Shown here piece after piece: positions 1 to 9,382 of a stretch of 64,000 nt of DNA (position 1 is the stretch's first letter; every line of letters starts with the position of its first letter). The position numbers were made by a program, and so were the translations under genes. Under the pieces are notes generated by a model. It ran no database searches. It saw only the letters and a program-made list of their open reading frames with translations, and was not told the DNA's origin. The stretch comes from UBA6168 sp964508135 (GTDB taxonomy: Bacteria; Bacteroidota; Bacteroidia; Chitinophagales; Saprospiraceae): the NCBI GenBank assembly GCA_964508135.1, contig CAZDSU010000005.1, positions 77,962-141,961 of the forward strand. The letters run 5' to 3'.

Positions 1-1197
1 GCTACCTGTTTTTGATAATTGGCCCCCACCGCCAGAAATGCCTACTTGAAGGTCGTTACTAGAAACACCAGCCGCTGAAATGGAAATCGGATTATCAACA
101 CCAATGTAGAAAACGTTCATCTTGTCGGCAGAAATAGCCACAGAACGCTGGCCTACTTCGTAAGTAAAAGTTGAACTCCCTTTGGATACCTCACCAGTAA
201 GTGGGTTGCGCACTTGGGCATCCAATTTAAGGGTCTTTTCTCCCAAGCCGGATGTTGCTGCTGTGTACTTTGCTTTACCGTCATTGCCTACTGTAAGCTT
301 ACTTCCGTTGACAAAGATTCCTATGTCAGACGGATTGATTTGAGAACTGTAGGTACCCACAGAAATTTCAGCTTCAAAAGGTTCCCCTGCAATAAGGTAG
401 GATTTCTTTGCCGAGACCACTGGAAAGAATGCATCGAACTCAATTACGCGGCCACCTGCAAGCTCGGCCATGCTATTGACCAAGGATGCTTCAGAACTTT
501 TAGCATCAGCCTGCATCTGACTCAACAGCGGAAGCACCGCTGCAACGGGCATTTGACGAAACTTAAATTCTTCCCAGCTTTTCTTTTTGCTTTTCTTCCA
601 GGTATCCTCATCAATCTTGAGAGGTAGGTTGTTGGCAATGTTTTGAATCCTGCTATCTATTTCTTCTTTCTTCAGGCCAAAAGTCTGACCATTTTCCGTG
701 AGCAGTTTGGTATAGGCATCCACCATTTTCTGCTTCACCTCAACCAATTTTGTTTTAAGTTCTGCTCCTTTCTTCTCGTCAACAAGCATCCTCGTAGTGA
801 TGTCTTTGTTCTTAATACCTTTCGGAACCTTTTTGCCGTATTCTTCTTTAAAATCGCCTTCGTCAACTTTTTTGTTGGCGTTGCCAGATGCATCTAGAAC
901 TTCATCTCTGAGCTTGTCAACATAAGCATTGAAATTAACAACTTCGTTCCGGATTTCATCAACAGCAGGGCCAATTGCCCGATACTTTGCTTTTGATTCA
1001 TCATCTAAAAGGGCCTTCAAGCCTTTTACCGTTTGGTCGAGTTGTGAGTTCACAGTGGAAGCGCTGGCCTGGTTTCCTTCATCCAATGTAATGAAGGCAT
1101 TCATTACTTCAGCGGAAACGTTCAATGCGAGCAGCGCCGTAAGAACCAAGTACATCAGGTTAATCATGAGCTGCCGCGGCTCCTTTGGAATGGACAT
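1..1197 (-). CDS. gldM: GldM/PorM, T9SS motor component (3' end outside window)
   Basis: GldM is the periplasm-spanning partner of GldL in the proton-driven motor that powers type IX secretion and gliding. The reading frame is open from the ATG at 1197-1195 to the window edge, giving 399 codons with no stop, so the C-terminus and any following gldN lie outside. The N-terminus begins MSIPKEPRQLMINLMYLVLT, the family's conserved cytoplasmic tip plus single membrane helix (about residues 11-30). A long alpha-helical periplasmic region and beta-domains follow. The gene lies 64 bp downstream of gldL on the same strand, the usual gldK-L-M order. Identification is firm. Confidence 0.95.
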   Translation of the reverse strand, partial: MSIPKEPRQLMINLMYLVLTALLALNVSAEVMNAFITLDEGNQASASTVNSQLDQTVKGLKALLDDESKAKYRAIGPAVDEIRNEVVNFNAYVDKLRDEVLDASGNANKKVDEGDFKEEYGKKVPKGIKNKDITTRMLVDEKKGAELKTKLVEVKQKMVDAYTKLLTENGQTFGLKKEEIDSRIQNIANNLPLKIDEDTWKKSKKKSWEEFKFRQMPVAAVLPLLSQMQADAKSSEASLVNSMAELAGGRVIEFDAFFPVVSAKKSYLIAGEPFEAEISVGTYSSQINPSDIGIFVNGSKLTVGNDGKAKYTAATSGLGEKTLKLDAQVRNPLTGEVSKGSSTFTYEVGQRSVAISADKMNVFYIGVDNPISISAAGVSSNDLQVGISGGGGQLSKTGS

Positions 1198-1261
1198 TTG
1201 CTTTTATTTTTTCGTTAAACAATTAATTATTCAATTTGGCACATTTACCAGTCAGCTATCG

Positions 1262-1855
1262 TTACCGGGGGAAGCTAGTAGCAATAGCATTCAACATGCC
1301 ACCATAAACACCGTTCAAGCCTGTGAGATTCTTGTTCAAGACGCTCAATTGATCCTTATAAACCTTGGTGTCGGCAATTGAATCGTTAAGGTCAGCCATG
1401 GCTTCGTTCAACTTCGTGTAGAAGTTGTTCATGGTTTTCAATTGGTCACTTGTGCCAGAAAAGTCAACCTCTTGCAGCGCCTTCAAAGAAGAAAGGTTCT
1501 TTGACATGGATTGCAGTTCGGACAACATACCTCCCAATTGGTTTTCAATTACATCGCCATGCAATGGAGTGCCCATGTCAATACTATCCTGTGGGCCTGC
1601 TGTAAGCGGTGTAAGGTTTGCATGGTAGTCATCAAGACCTGGATAGAGTTTGTGCCAATAGTAATCGGGCTCTGGGCCAATTAGGCCAAGAAAAAGGAAG
1701 ATTACCGCTTCAAAAGACAAGCCTATCGTGAGCATCAAGCTTGCTCCGGGTAAGCTTTCCAGTTTGAAGAGGGCACCCATCAATACAACGGCTGCTCCAA
1801 TACCAATGAACAAGTTTTTGAGATACTTGAATCCTTTAGTTTTTACGAAACTCAT
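1262..1855 (-). CDS. gldL: GldL/PorL, T9SS inner-membrane motor protein
   Basis: GldL forms the inner-membrane ring that, with GldM, converts proton flow into rotation for T9SS and gliding. The 197-residue product has two predicted membrane helices (about residues 15-33 and 39-58). The second contains a Glu (in GLSFEAVIF), as expected for the proton-path residue of this family. A charged helical cytoplasmic tail follows. Length matches the family (about 200 residues). It sits between gldK (upstream) and gldM (downstream), which supports the call. Unusually, a terminator-like hairpin separates it from gldK. Confidence 0.95.
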   Translation of the reverse strand: MSFVKTKGFKYLKNLFIGIGAAVVLMGALFKLESLPGASLMLTIGLSFEAVIFLFLGLIGPEPDYYWHKLYPGLDDYHANLTPLTAGPQDSIDMGTPLHGDVIENQLGGMLSELQSMSKNLSSLKALQEVDFSGTSDQLKTMNNFYTKLNEAMADLNDSIADTKVYKDQLSVLNKNLTGLNGVYGGMLNAIATSFPR

Positions 1856-1890
1856 TTTTAAGCGTTTTAATTAGGTTAGCTAAATTCAGA

Positions 1891-1919
1891 ATAAAGTATG
1901 GAAGATTTTCCTCGTCCAA
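1891..1919 (-). promoter_or_regulatory. possible promoter for gldL
   Basis: On the minus strand there is TTG (1919-1917), an 18-base gap and TACTTTAT (1898-1891), which partly matches the Bacteroidetes TAnnTTTG box. It lies about 35 bases before the gldL start and after the gldK terminator-like hairpin. The match is imperfect. Confidence 0.25.
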
Positions 1920-2013
1920 TAATACCTGTTTTCAAAAAGGTAACAGCTTATTGGAAAAGGAAACAAAAAACTATCCCTTTCAAAGGGAATAAAGCATTTT
2001 GCGACGCGAAAAT

Positions 2014-2050
2014 AAAAAAAAATGGATAGTAAGTTCTTTACTATCCATTT
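2014..2050 (-). terminator. intrinsic terminator or attenuator after gldK
   Basis: On the minus strand, 12-base perfect arms (2039-2050 and 2020-2031, core ATGGATAGTA) around a 7-base loop are followed by a run of T. It lies 25 bases past the gldK stop and 160 bases before the gldL start, so it may terminate or attenuate transcription inside the gldKLM cluster. Confidence 0.7.
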
Positions 2051-2074
2051 CAGAATATTTTTTTTTGAAAATAG

Positions 2075-3325
2075 TTAAAAGTCGTTGATGGAACGCCCAA
2101 GGAAAGTCAATGCACAACGGAATCCAACATAGGATTTTGTAGTATCCTGAAACTCCCAGTGACGATTGCCAGTTTGGAGAAACCAAGCGACATCTTTCCA
2201 TGAACCACCACGAATAACCTTGCGCTTGTATGCCTCAGGGTCGTCATCGTTTGCATCGTAGCGAATGTCTGGGTTAAGGTCGTGAAGGAATGAATAGGCA
2301 TTTTCGTAGTAAGCTGTGGAAGTCCACTCGGCTACGTTACCAGACATGTTGTAGAGGCCATAATCGTTTGGGAAGTAGGCATCTGCTTTTACAGTGTACT
2401 GACCACCGTCTTCTGGATAGTTGCCACGGCCAGGCTTGAAGTTGGCCAATAGGCATCCTTTAGCGTTGCGCAGGTAGTAACCACCCCAAGGATATGGGGC
2501 AGAATCATGACCGCCACGAGAAGCATATTCCCATTCGTGCTCTGTTGGCAAACGGAAATCTTCAGAGTTGATGCCATCTTCACGAGCAGCTTGATAGGTA
2601 TCCCACAGCTTGGTCCTCCAGTAACAGAATGCATTGGACATGTGCCAATCTACGCCAACGACTGGGTAGTCGTCAAATGCTGGATGCCAGAAATAGTTAC
2701 GAGTCATAGGCTCATTGTAAGAATAAGCGAAATCACGTATCCACACCAAGGTGTCAGGATACACATTAATTTTCTTGCGTTTGATGAAGGTGGTGCGAGG
2801 AGATTTGCCTTTGTCATGGGCAGCAGCATGCCAATCATACCATTCGTACTCAAACTCCATTTTGCTAACGTCCAATTCTTGACGTCCTGCGAATCGGTCA
2901 TCGCCCTGGTAGTAAAGATCTTGTAGGGTCTCATCCTCCCAATCAATCTCGTACTCCCAATCAATGCGCTCATCTCCGGTTACTTCATCGGTGATGAAAT
3001 GATCTAGATAGGAGTGTGCAATCGAGTCCTTTACCCAATACACAAACTGACGGAACTCATTGTTTGTGACCTCTGTGTCATCCATGTAAAAGCCCTGGAT
3101 AGAGATGGACTTGTTCCTTTGGACATAGGTATTGGAAATGTCTTGGTCACTGGGGCCGATGTGCAGGGTGCCAGAAGGGATGTACACCATGCCGTAAGGG
3201 TTGATGCCTTTCCAATCCGGGCGATCCATGACGCCTGTGAGTTGTCCTGTTTCCTTGCTTCCGCAAGATGAAACTAGTGCCGCAAGGATTAGCAGCGCAA
3301 ACGAAGTCTTTAATAATCTTTTCAT
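2075..3325 (-). CDS. gldK: GldK, T9SS outer-membrane ring lipoprotein
   Basis: GldK (PorK) is a lipoprotein that, with GldN, forms the periplasmic ring under the outer membrane for T9SS. The ATG at 3325 is preferred over an upstream GTG. The signal peptide ends in the lipobox LVSSC (Cys about residue 21). The rest has the formylglycine-generating-enzyme/sulfatase-modifying-factor fold, visible as DDTEVTNNEFRQFVYW, RLPTEHEWEYASRGG, GLYNMSGNVAEW and VIRGGSWKD. GldK is a non-enzymatic member of that fold family. The gene starts the gldKLM series, with porP/sprF upstream. Confidence 0.95.
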   Translation of the reverse strand: MKRLLKTSFALLILAALVSSCGSKETGQLTGVMDRPDWKGINPYGMVYIPSGTLHIGPSDQDISNTYVQRNKSISIQGFYMDDTEVTNNEFRQFVYWVKDSIAHSYLDHFITDEVTGDERIDWEYEIDWEDETLQDLYYQGDDRFAGRQELDVSKMEFEYEWYDWHAAAHDKGKSPRTTFIKRKKINVYPDTLVWIRDFAYSYNEPMTRNYFWHPAFDDYPVVGVDWHMSNAFCYWRTKLWDTYQAAREDGINSEDFRLPTEHEWEYASRGGHDSAPYPWGGYYLRNAKGCLLANFKPGRGNYPEDGGQYTVKADAYFPNDYGLYNMSGNVAEWTSTAYYENAYSFLHDLNPDIRYDANDDDPEAYKRKVIRGGSWKDVAWFLQTGNRHWEFQDTTKSYVGFRCALTFLGRSINDF

Positions 3326-3366
3326 TTTTAACACCCGAGTTTTCCTTCTTTAGTGAAAAAGAGACG

Positions 3367-3395
3367 TAAAAATAGCGCTTTACTGCTTAATTCAA
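3367..3395 (-). promoter_or_regulatory. predicted promoter for gldK
   Basis: On the minus strand, TTG (3395-3393), an 18-base spacer and TATTTTTA (3374-3367) fit the Bacteroidetes -33/-7 pattern with one mismatch in the -7 box. The site is about 40 bases upstream of the gldK ATG. The rest of the gap to the porP stop is AT-rich with no gene. Confidence 0.4.
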
Positions 3396-3591
3396 ACAGT
3401 TGCTCCAAATTTCTGCCGTTTGGAGGGCAAAATTAACATTTTACACCTGACAAAAACGACACAAATTTTCCACTTAGTGTGATTCTTCCTTTTTTAATTG
3501 CTGATTTTGAAATTTTGAATAGTTTTCAACCTACTCAAAGGCGTGGGGTGCAGACATCCGGTGAAAAATTGTCGCCGGGTTTCCTGCCCTA

Positions 3592-4563
3592 TCAAAGCGA
3601 CCTAGGGTTGTAAATGATTGCAGGCGGCCTTCCTTTTCCGACAGGCTTCCCAAGATTGTAGTTTAACTGCATTTCGTGAGACCCCGTGCTTACTGTTTTT
3701 AGGCTTGAAAGCCCCAAGTCGTAGGCATAGGCAATCGAAATCTTTTCATTCAACTTGAACCCGCCCATCAAGGCGACTGCATCAAGGCTGTTTGCGTTGT
3801 AACCCCTAAACGATGCCCCAACAAATATATTTTCATTGTACTGGCCAGTAACAGAAAAATCAATTTGCGTTTGATGGACGTCAGTTTTCAATAAAATTGA
3901 AGGAATGGCTGTAAATTTTTTACTTAGGTCAAGTTTGTAGCCAAGATAGAGGAAGTAAGTTCTTTCTTGCTCGAACTTCAAATCTGAAAAACTCAATGCA
4001 TTCCCAATCAAATTTATTGCCGAAATTCCAGCTTCCAATTTCTCACCTTGATAATAAGCACCTAAATGTGCCGTAGGGCCTGATCCGCCTTCGAGGCTTG
4101 TGGATAGGTAATTGTCATTATGGGAAGAAACGTTGCCTAAATCGTCAATCTCGGTGCTTGGCGTCCGCACTTTAGAGCCGTCCAGTTGCCGCTGCACCCA
4201 CCCTGCAGTGAGTCCGAGTGAAATCAGGCCGGTTTTTCCAAAAGGCATTTGACGGGCACAACTTGCTGAAAAGGAGGTTTGCCGCCAAGACCCTAATGTC
4301 TCGTTCTCCACAGCAAAGCCTGCACCTCCTCCAATAATATAGAGCGGCATGTGCGCATTAAAATTCTGTGTGACGGGATTGCCGGGCAGCCCCACCCACT
4401 GGGTCCGGTACACCCCAGTCATGCTCAGCGAATTGTCCAACCCTGCATATCCAGGATTGAATGCGTATTTGTTGAACCGGTACAAACTGTATTGCGCCGG
4501 TTGCTGTGCCGATGCCTGAATGGCAAGCATTAGGCAAGTCAATATTGTAAACGTGATTTTCAT
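3592..4563 (-). CDS. PorP/SprF family T9SS outer-membrane protein
   Basis: This 323-residue protein has a signal peptide (cleavage near IQASAQ) and the hallmark N-terminus of PorP/SprF proteins: QPAQYSLYRFNKYAFNPGYAG, then GVYRTQWVGLPGNPVTQNF. The rest is a predicted outer-membrane beta-barrel. PorP/SprF proteins work with the T9SS ring and in some species help deliver particular cargo such as SprB. Its place directly upstream of gldK matches the porP-K-L-M order of other Bacteroidota. Whether it is the general PorP or a cargo-specific SprF paralogue cannot be settled here. Confidence 0.9.
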   Translation of the reverse strand: MKITFTILTCLMLAIQASAQQPAQYSLYRFNKYAFNPGYAGLDNSLSMTGVYRTQWVGLPGNPVTQNFNAHMPLYIIGGGAGFAVENETLGSWRQTSFSASCARQMPFGKTGLISLGLTAGWVQRQLDGSKVRTPSTEIDDLGNVSSHNDNYLSTSLEGGSGPTAHLGAYYQGEKLEAGISAINLIGNALSFSDLKFEQERTYFLYLGYKLDLSKKFTAIPSILLKTDVHQTQIDFSVTGQYNENIFVGASFRGYNANSLDAVALMGGFKLNEKISIAYAYDLGLSSLKTVSTGSHEMQLNYNLGKPVGKGRPPAIIYNPRSL

Positions 4564-4642
4564 AGGCTTCTGAAATAAAATAATTTGCCAAACCTGTGTT
4601 TTTTCAAAATAAACCTCAAAAAATCCTTCCGTAGTATCTTTC

Positions 4643-6703
4643 TCAAAAACTTTTACCCTGCTGGATTAATTGCCTGAAAGCTTCGATTGTTTCAACTGGT
4701 TGCTGACAGGCGTAATTTTGACATAAATATACTAATGTGTGACCGACACTCCGTTTTTCCCTCAACAAAGGGAAGTCGTTGTCTTCGTCCTTTGCCGCCA
4801 TCAGCACTTTTTGGGGCAAAAACTCACCATTGACCTGTGCTGCCTGTTGGTATGCCAGCTCACCTACCACTGCTACTTCGGCGTACCCAAACACCTCGCC
4901 CATCAAGCACCCGGCCCACTGGCTGAAGGAAGATGGGTAACGTTCCAGTGATTCTCGCAGCGCCAGCAGCATGTCCGAAGCATGGTTCAGCCAGTCCTCC
5001 CGGCCACGCAAAATACCTGCACGTTGCAAATTGCGAACCATCGTCGAATTGCCCGATGGCGTGGCCGAATCAAACAAGTCCTTTCGGCGCATCAAAACGT
5101 CTTTTTGTTTTGCAGACGTAAAATAGAACAATTTATCCGTCGGGTCAAGGAAATTTTCAAAAACAAATTCGATGTATCGTCCAGCTTGCACAATATAAGC
5201 AGTATCAAAAGTGATTTCCGCTACGTCAAGCAGGGCTTCAATCAGATAGGCGTAGTCGTCCAAGAAGGCGTCGTACTGCGCCCGACCAGCCTTGTAAGTG
5301 TGAAAAAGCGTGACGCCATCTGGTTGCACAAATTTTTTCAGCAAAAAATCGAGGTTCCTCACGGCAGCATCACGGTACTCCTCCACGCCCAATGCAGCAT
5401 AGGCTTTAGCATGAGCCGAGCACATCAGTGCGTTCCAGTCGAGCAGGAGTTTATCGTCGAGGCCGGGCCAGATGCGCTGGCTGCGCACTTCGAGCAGCTT
5501 TTTCCGACCTTCGGCCAAACGGGATTTCAGGTCGCCGACAGGCACATTCGCCTCTTTGGCAAATTCTTCAAAATCAGATTTTCGCCAAAGGATATTTTTT
5601 TCTTCCCAATTTCCTTTTTCGGTCACGTCATAAAATTTGGAAAACAAATCAGAATCAGCGCCAAGCAGCTTTCCCACCTCCTCTTTTTCCCAAACATAAA
5701 ACTTGCCCTCCACGCCCTCCGAGTCTGCATCTTGTGCCGAGTAAAAGCCGCCTTCATCGCTGGTCATTTCACGTTTTACCCAACCCAAAGTCTCCTCGAT
5801 GGTTTCTCGGTAAAGTTCTTTTTTCGTGATTTTGTAGGCATCGGCCAGTACGCCCAGCAGTAGGGCGTTGTCGTAGAGCATTTTTTCAAAATGCGGCACC
5901 AGCCACTTAGCATCCGTGGCATACCGGGCAAATCCGCCGCCGAGCTGGTCGTAGATACCGCCCATTGCCATTTTGTCCAACGACAGCAGCGCATGGTCGA
6001 GTGCCGCTTTTTCCCCAAAATAAAAATGGTAGCCGAGCAGGTAGTTCAGTGACATGGTGCCCGGAAACTTCGGCGCCCCACCGACGCCGCCGTTAGTCGT
6101 GTCAAACTGCTTTTGGAGATTTTGGAAAATATTTTTGAGCAAAGCCTCTGTGAACGGCTGGTCGTCGCTCACCACCCGTAACTTGTTGCCACCCGTGAAC
6201 GTGTTGCCGGAGTTTTGGATGATTTCCGTCAGGCGCTGGGCCTGCTCACCGACTGTGTTCCGCTTGTGCTGGTAGGCATGGGTGATGTTCATCAGCACCT
6301 GCAACCAGGAAGGGCGGTTGTGGGCGGGCATGGGGGGGTAGTAAGTACCTGCGTAGAATGGCCGACCGTCCGGCAGCAAAAAGCAGTTGAGCGGCCAGCC
6401 GCCGCCGCCCGTCATCACCTGGCAGGCTTCCATGTAAATTTGGTCAACGTCCGGGCGCTCTTCCCTATCCACCTTGATGCAGACAAAATTGTCGTTCATG
6501 AAGTCGGCCACCTCGTGGTCTTCGAAGCTTTCCCGCTCCATGACATGGCACCAGTGACAAGTAGAGTAGCCGATGCTCACGAGGATGGGTTTGTCTTCCC
6601 GTTTTGCCCGCTCGAATGCCTCCGGTTTCCAAGCATACCAGTCCACGGGGTTGTTGGAGTGTTGGAGGAGGTAGGGGGAGGTTTCGTGTTGAAGATGGTT
6701 CAT
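4643..6703 (-). CDS. YyaL/SSP411-like protein with N-terminal thioredoxin domain (DUF255)
   Basis: The product is about 686 residues, starting at the ATG at 6703. It begins MNHLQHETSPYLLQHSNNPV, the signature of the DUF255/spermatogenesis-associated-protein-20 family. A thioredoxin-like domain carries the CxxC motif STCHWCHVM (about residues 45-53) and VDREERPDVDQIYM. The C-terminal two thirds resemble an (alpha/alpha)6 barrel as in N-acylglucosamine epimerase-type enzymes (GGIYDQLGGGFARYATD, VPHFEKMLYDNALL). The biochemical role of the family is not established. No signal peptide is visible. It appears to be a stand-alone gene. Confidence 0.9.
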   Translation of the reverse strand: MNHLQHETSPYLLQHSNNPVDWYAWKPEAFERAKREDKPILVSIGYSTCHWCHVMERESFEDHEVADFMNDNFVCIKVDREERPDVDQIYMEACQVMTGGGGWPLNCFLLPDGRPFYAGTYYPPMPAHNRPSWLQVLMNITHAYQHKRNTVGEQAQRLTEIIQNSGNTFTGGNKLRVVSDDQPFTEALLKNIFQNLQKQFDTTNGGVGGAPKFPGTMSLNYLLGYHFYFGEKAALDHALLSLDKMAMGGIYDQLGGGFARYATDAKWLVPHFEKMLYDNALLLGVLADAYKITKKELYRETIEETLGWVKREMTSDEGGFYSAQDADSEGVEGKFYVWEKEEVGKLLGADSDLFSKFYDVTEKGNWEEKNILWRKSDFEEFAKEANVPVGDLKSRLAEGRKKLLEVRSQRIWPGLDDKLLLDWNALMCSAHAKAYAALGVEEYRDAAVRNLDFLLKKFVQPDGVTLFHTYKAGRAQYDAFLDDYAYLIEALLDVAEITFDTAYIVQAGRYIEFVFENFLDPTDKLFYFTSAKQKDVLMRRKDLFDSATPSGNSTMVRNLQRAGILRGREDWLNHASDMLLALRESLERYPSSFSQWAGCLMGEVFGYAEVAVVGELAYQQAAQVNGEFLPQKVLMAAKDEDNDFPLLREKRSVGHTLVYLCQNYACQQPVETIEAFRQLIQQGKSF

Positions 6704-6768
6704 TAATTCAATTTCACTTGGAAACAGCAAAAAAGGCTGTCAGTTCTACGCCACATTTCCAAGTTGGT

Positions 6769-9129
6769 TTAATGCGCCGCATACACCGCAAAATACTTGC
6801 ACTCCTTCACGATTTCCTTGTAAAACGCCGTCTCGCTGTACCGCTCCATGAGCAGGGAAAAGTTTCGTTGATAGTCGCTGTGGATGCGGGGAATGCGGTT
6901 GCAGCAAGGCTCTGGCTTGTACTGTACGGACTGAAAGAAGATTTTTTGCTCGCAGCGGGCGGCTTGGAACGCAGCCTTCGCCGCCAACTCCGGGGTGGTG
7001 GCGAGGTCACGGGCTTTTTCAAAAAAGTAGAGCGCCTGCCCAACCCCAGTATTTTCCCGGTTGCCGAAGGGGTATTTCCAATGGTCAAAAACCCGGCTGT
7101 CGCCCTCCTCGGCCTTTGCCTTGTGCAGCTTGGCCCAAGTGCTGCCGCTGCGGAAGTAGTCCATTGCTTTCCAGGCGTAGCCGTAGTAGCTCATGTTGTA
7201 GCTGGCAAGACCGAGCAGGTAGTAGTGGCGGGCAGCGCCTTCGAGGTCGCCCTTTGATTTGTAGTTGAGGTCGAGCAGTTCGGTGAGCAGTTCGCCCTTG
7301 TTCATCATGGTCGAGAGGCTGATGGTATCGGTGCGCTGTTGGTTGCATTTCATGCAGTCCTTGAGCGTTTCCTTGAAGGGGTTGAACTGCCCGAAATCGT
7401 TCCAAGACTCAACGGGCATGCGCTTGTAGGTCTCCATCGCCGCCTCGAACTGGCCGGTGCTCATCAGCAGGGTGGCCTTCATGTCGAGCAGCATGTAGAG
7501 TGGGGTTTCTTTCAACAAGAGCCGCTCGAACGAGGTCTGGTCGGTCTTGAGTGCGGTAGCAATGAGGTTGTCGAGCAGGTCGAGTTGGGGGTTGGGCTTG
7601 AGGTCGCTCAGGGGGTGCTGGCTGAGGAACGCCTTGCCCGGCTGCTGATTGCTGAGGTAGAGCCAGGCCATTTTATCTTGCAAAAAATCGGGCAGGTTCT
7701 TGTACTGTCGGTAGCGCTTGTTGTCGGTGATGAGTTCGTAGGCGTAGCGCTCCGCTTCGTCATTAGGTTTTTCAAAACTGGCGATTTTGAGGGCCAACTG
7801 AAAAATGGCCAACTGCTCCTTCAGCACTTTGTCGTCCAGCTTCGGTTCCACCGCCCGAAATGTTCTTTCAGCAGCGTAATAATCGCCAGCCAAGAACTCC
7901 AGGTAGCCCTCCGACAAGTACCAAAGCTCGGGGCGAGCGACCTTATCCTCTTGTCTGCATTTTCTTACAAAGCGCTGTAAATCAATCACATATTTCCCTG
8001 CATACGGCCTCGGCAGCTTGTGGTAGCGTTTGTTCCTTTCCTTCTCGTCGTTGAATTCAAGGCCCAAAAGGTTGCGCTCCATCTTGCGCATTTCCTGCAC
8101 CAGCAGCCCTTCCAGCAGCTGGGTTTTTGGGTCAATTTCATAGATTTTTTCCATCTCCTCCAGCGCCTTGCTCTCCGCCCCGGCAGCCCGGATGGCGTAG
8201 AGCGTAGCCCGCTCGGCATCTGATTGGCAAAGGCGAAGGCAGTCGTTCCACTCTTCGTCCGTTTTTATCAAAAAACTCTGGTAGGCAGAGGCACGGCGAC
8301 CGGGGCAGTGCTGGAAGATGCGGACGTAGGCGTAACTGGCCTCTACGTTGTCGCCCAGTTTGCGCAGCGCCCCCGCCCGGTGACCCTCTATCCACCACGG
8401 AATGATGCTCTCGCTCCAGCGAGCGGCTTGTTTGTCCACCTTCGGCAGCAGGTCCTCGCAGAGTTCGAGCACCCGCTCCGGCATCCCGGCGTAGTGCGCC
8501 AAGCGGATGACTTGGTAAGCATACCTCAGCCGGATGTAGGCCGACTTTGTGCGCTTGAATTGCCGAAGGCCCTCCGCCATCAATACTTGCATGGCGTCCT
8601 TGTCGCGGGGCGGCGCCTGCCAGCGGTCGTTGGCAATCACATGGGGTTCGCATTGCTTCGCAAAAAGCAGGTACTCCAGCGTTTCGGTGCATTTTTTTTC
8701 AAAAACAAACTGAGCGAAAGTGTTGCCCTGCAAGTTCGGCGATATTTGGAGCGACTTGCTCTGCGTGGCCGTGAGCAGTAGGTCAAGCTCACTGGCCGAT
8801 GACTTGTAGATGATGTAGGCGAGGTCCTCGACCTTCACTTCCCCGCAGAAGCGCTTGCCCCACTCGGCGAGGTTGTCGTCCTGGTTTGCCTTCTCCACCG
8901 TTTCAAAATAATTTTCATATAGCTTGTCGAAACGCATGAACAGCGGGGCCAAGGCCACCCGCTCCTGCTGCCGCAGGATATCCATGTTTACAAATGTGTA
9001 GCCATGGAACGAGCGGTCAGATGGGGCGCAGGAGCGGATATCTTGCGCAGGGAGGTCGGGCAAGGCAAGCAGCATTGTAGCCGCCAAACTTGTTTGGCAG
9101 GCTGATTTTATGATGTTGAAAAACTCCAT
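6769..9129 (-). CDS. large secreted protein of unknown function, TPR-like helical repeats
   Basis: I do not recognise a named family. From the ATG at 9129 the protein is about 786 residues with a short hydrophobic N-terminus ending near LPDLPAQ, probably a signal peptide. The body is alpha-helical with pieces resembling tetratricopeptide repeats (for example YYAAERTFRAVEPKLDDKVL and GQFEAAMETYKRMPVESWND). A C-terminal part is rich in Tyr and Cys. Part of the signal-peptide coding sequence is one arm of a 30-bp inverted repeat (9074-9103 with 9147-9176), so the present N-terminus may have been shaped by a repeat insertion. It may act in the periplasm, but no function is claimed. Confidence 0.75.
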   Translation of the reverse strand: MEFFNIIKSACQTSLAATMLLALPDLPAQDIRSCAPSDRSFHGYTFVNMDILRQQERVALAPLFMRFDKLYENYFETVEKANQDDNLAEWGKRFCGEVKVEDLAYIIYKSSASELDLLLTATQSKSLQISPNLQGNTFAQFVFEKKCTETLEYLLFAKQCEPHVIANDRWQAPPRDKDAMQVLMAEGLRQFKRTKSAYIRLRYAYQVIRLAHYAGMPERVLELCEDLLPKVDKQAARWSESIIPWWIEGHRAGALRKLGDNVEASYAYVRIFQHCPGRRASAYQSFLIKTDEEWNDCLRLCQSDAERATLYAIRAAGAESKALEEMEKIYEIDPKTQLLEGLLVQEMRKMERNLLGLEFNDEKERNKRYHKLPRPYAGKYVIDLQRFVRKCRQEDKVARPELWYLSEGYLEFLAGDYYAAERTFRAVEPKLDDKVLKEQLAIFQLALKIASFEKPNDEAERYAYELITDNKRYRQYKNLPDFLQDKMAWLYLSNQQPGKAFLSQHPLSDLKPNPQLDLLDNLIATALKTDQTSFERLLLKETPLYMLLDMKATLLMSTGQFEAAMETYKRMPVESWNDFGQFNPFKETLKDCMKCNQQRTDTISLSTMMNKGELLTELLDLNYKSKGDLEGAARHYYLLGLASYNMSYYGYAWKAMDYFRSGSTWAKLHKAKAEEGDSRVFDHWKYPFGNRENTGVGQALYFFEKARDLATTPELAAKAAFQAARCEQKIFFQSVQYKPEPCCNRIPRIHSDYQRNFSLLMERYSETAFYKEIVKECKYFAVYAAH

Positions 9130-9176
9130 GTGAAATTCAGGCAGAGAGCCTGCCAAACAAGTTTGGCGGCTACAAT
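9074..9176. repeat. 30-bp perfect inverted repeat spanning a gene start
   Basis: Positions 9074-9103 and 9147-9176 are exact reverse complements, 43 bases apart. Each arm itself contains the near-palindrome GCCAAAC TT GTTTGGC. One arm encodes signal-peptide residues of the gene ending at 9129 and the other lies just upstream of it. The nested design matches the elements at 28159 and 32991. Confidence 0.85.
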
Positions 9177-9382
9177 TGGGGCGAAAGTTAGGGAAAAAAA
9201 AGAACCCACCTCGACCGAGCGGTCAGGGCGGGCCACAGCGTTAGCGACATTGGTAACAGGTGAGGAAAATTATGACTTGTGAAGTCAGCAACAAAATGAT
9301 GGGGCAAAGGTGGCTGGCCTGCCTTAACTTGGGATGAAGGGAGCATTAATTATTGGTGAAGAATCAAGAAGTAACTCTCGAC

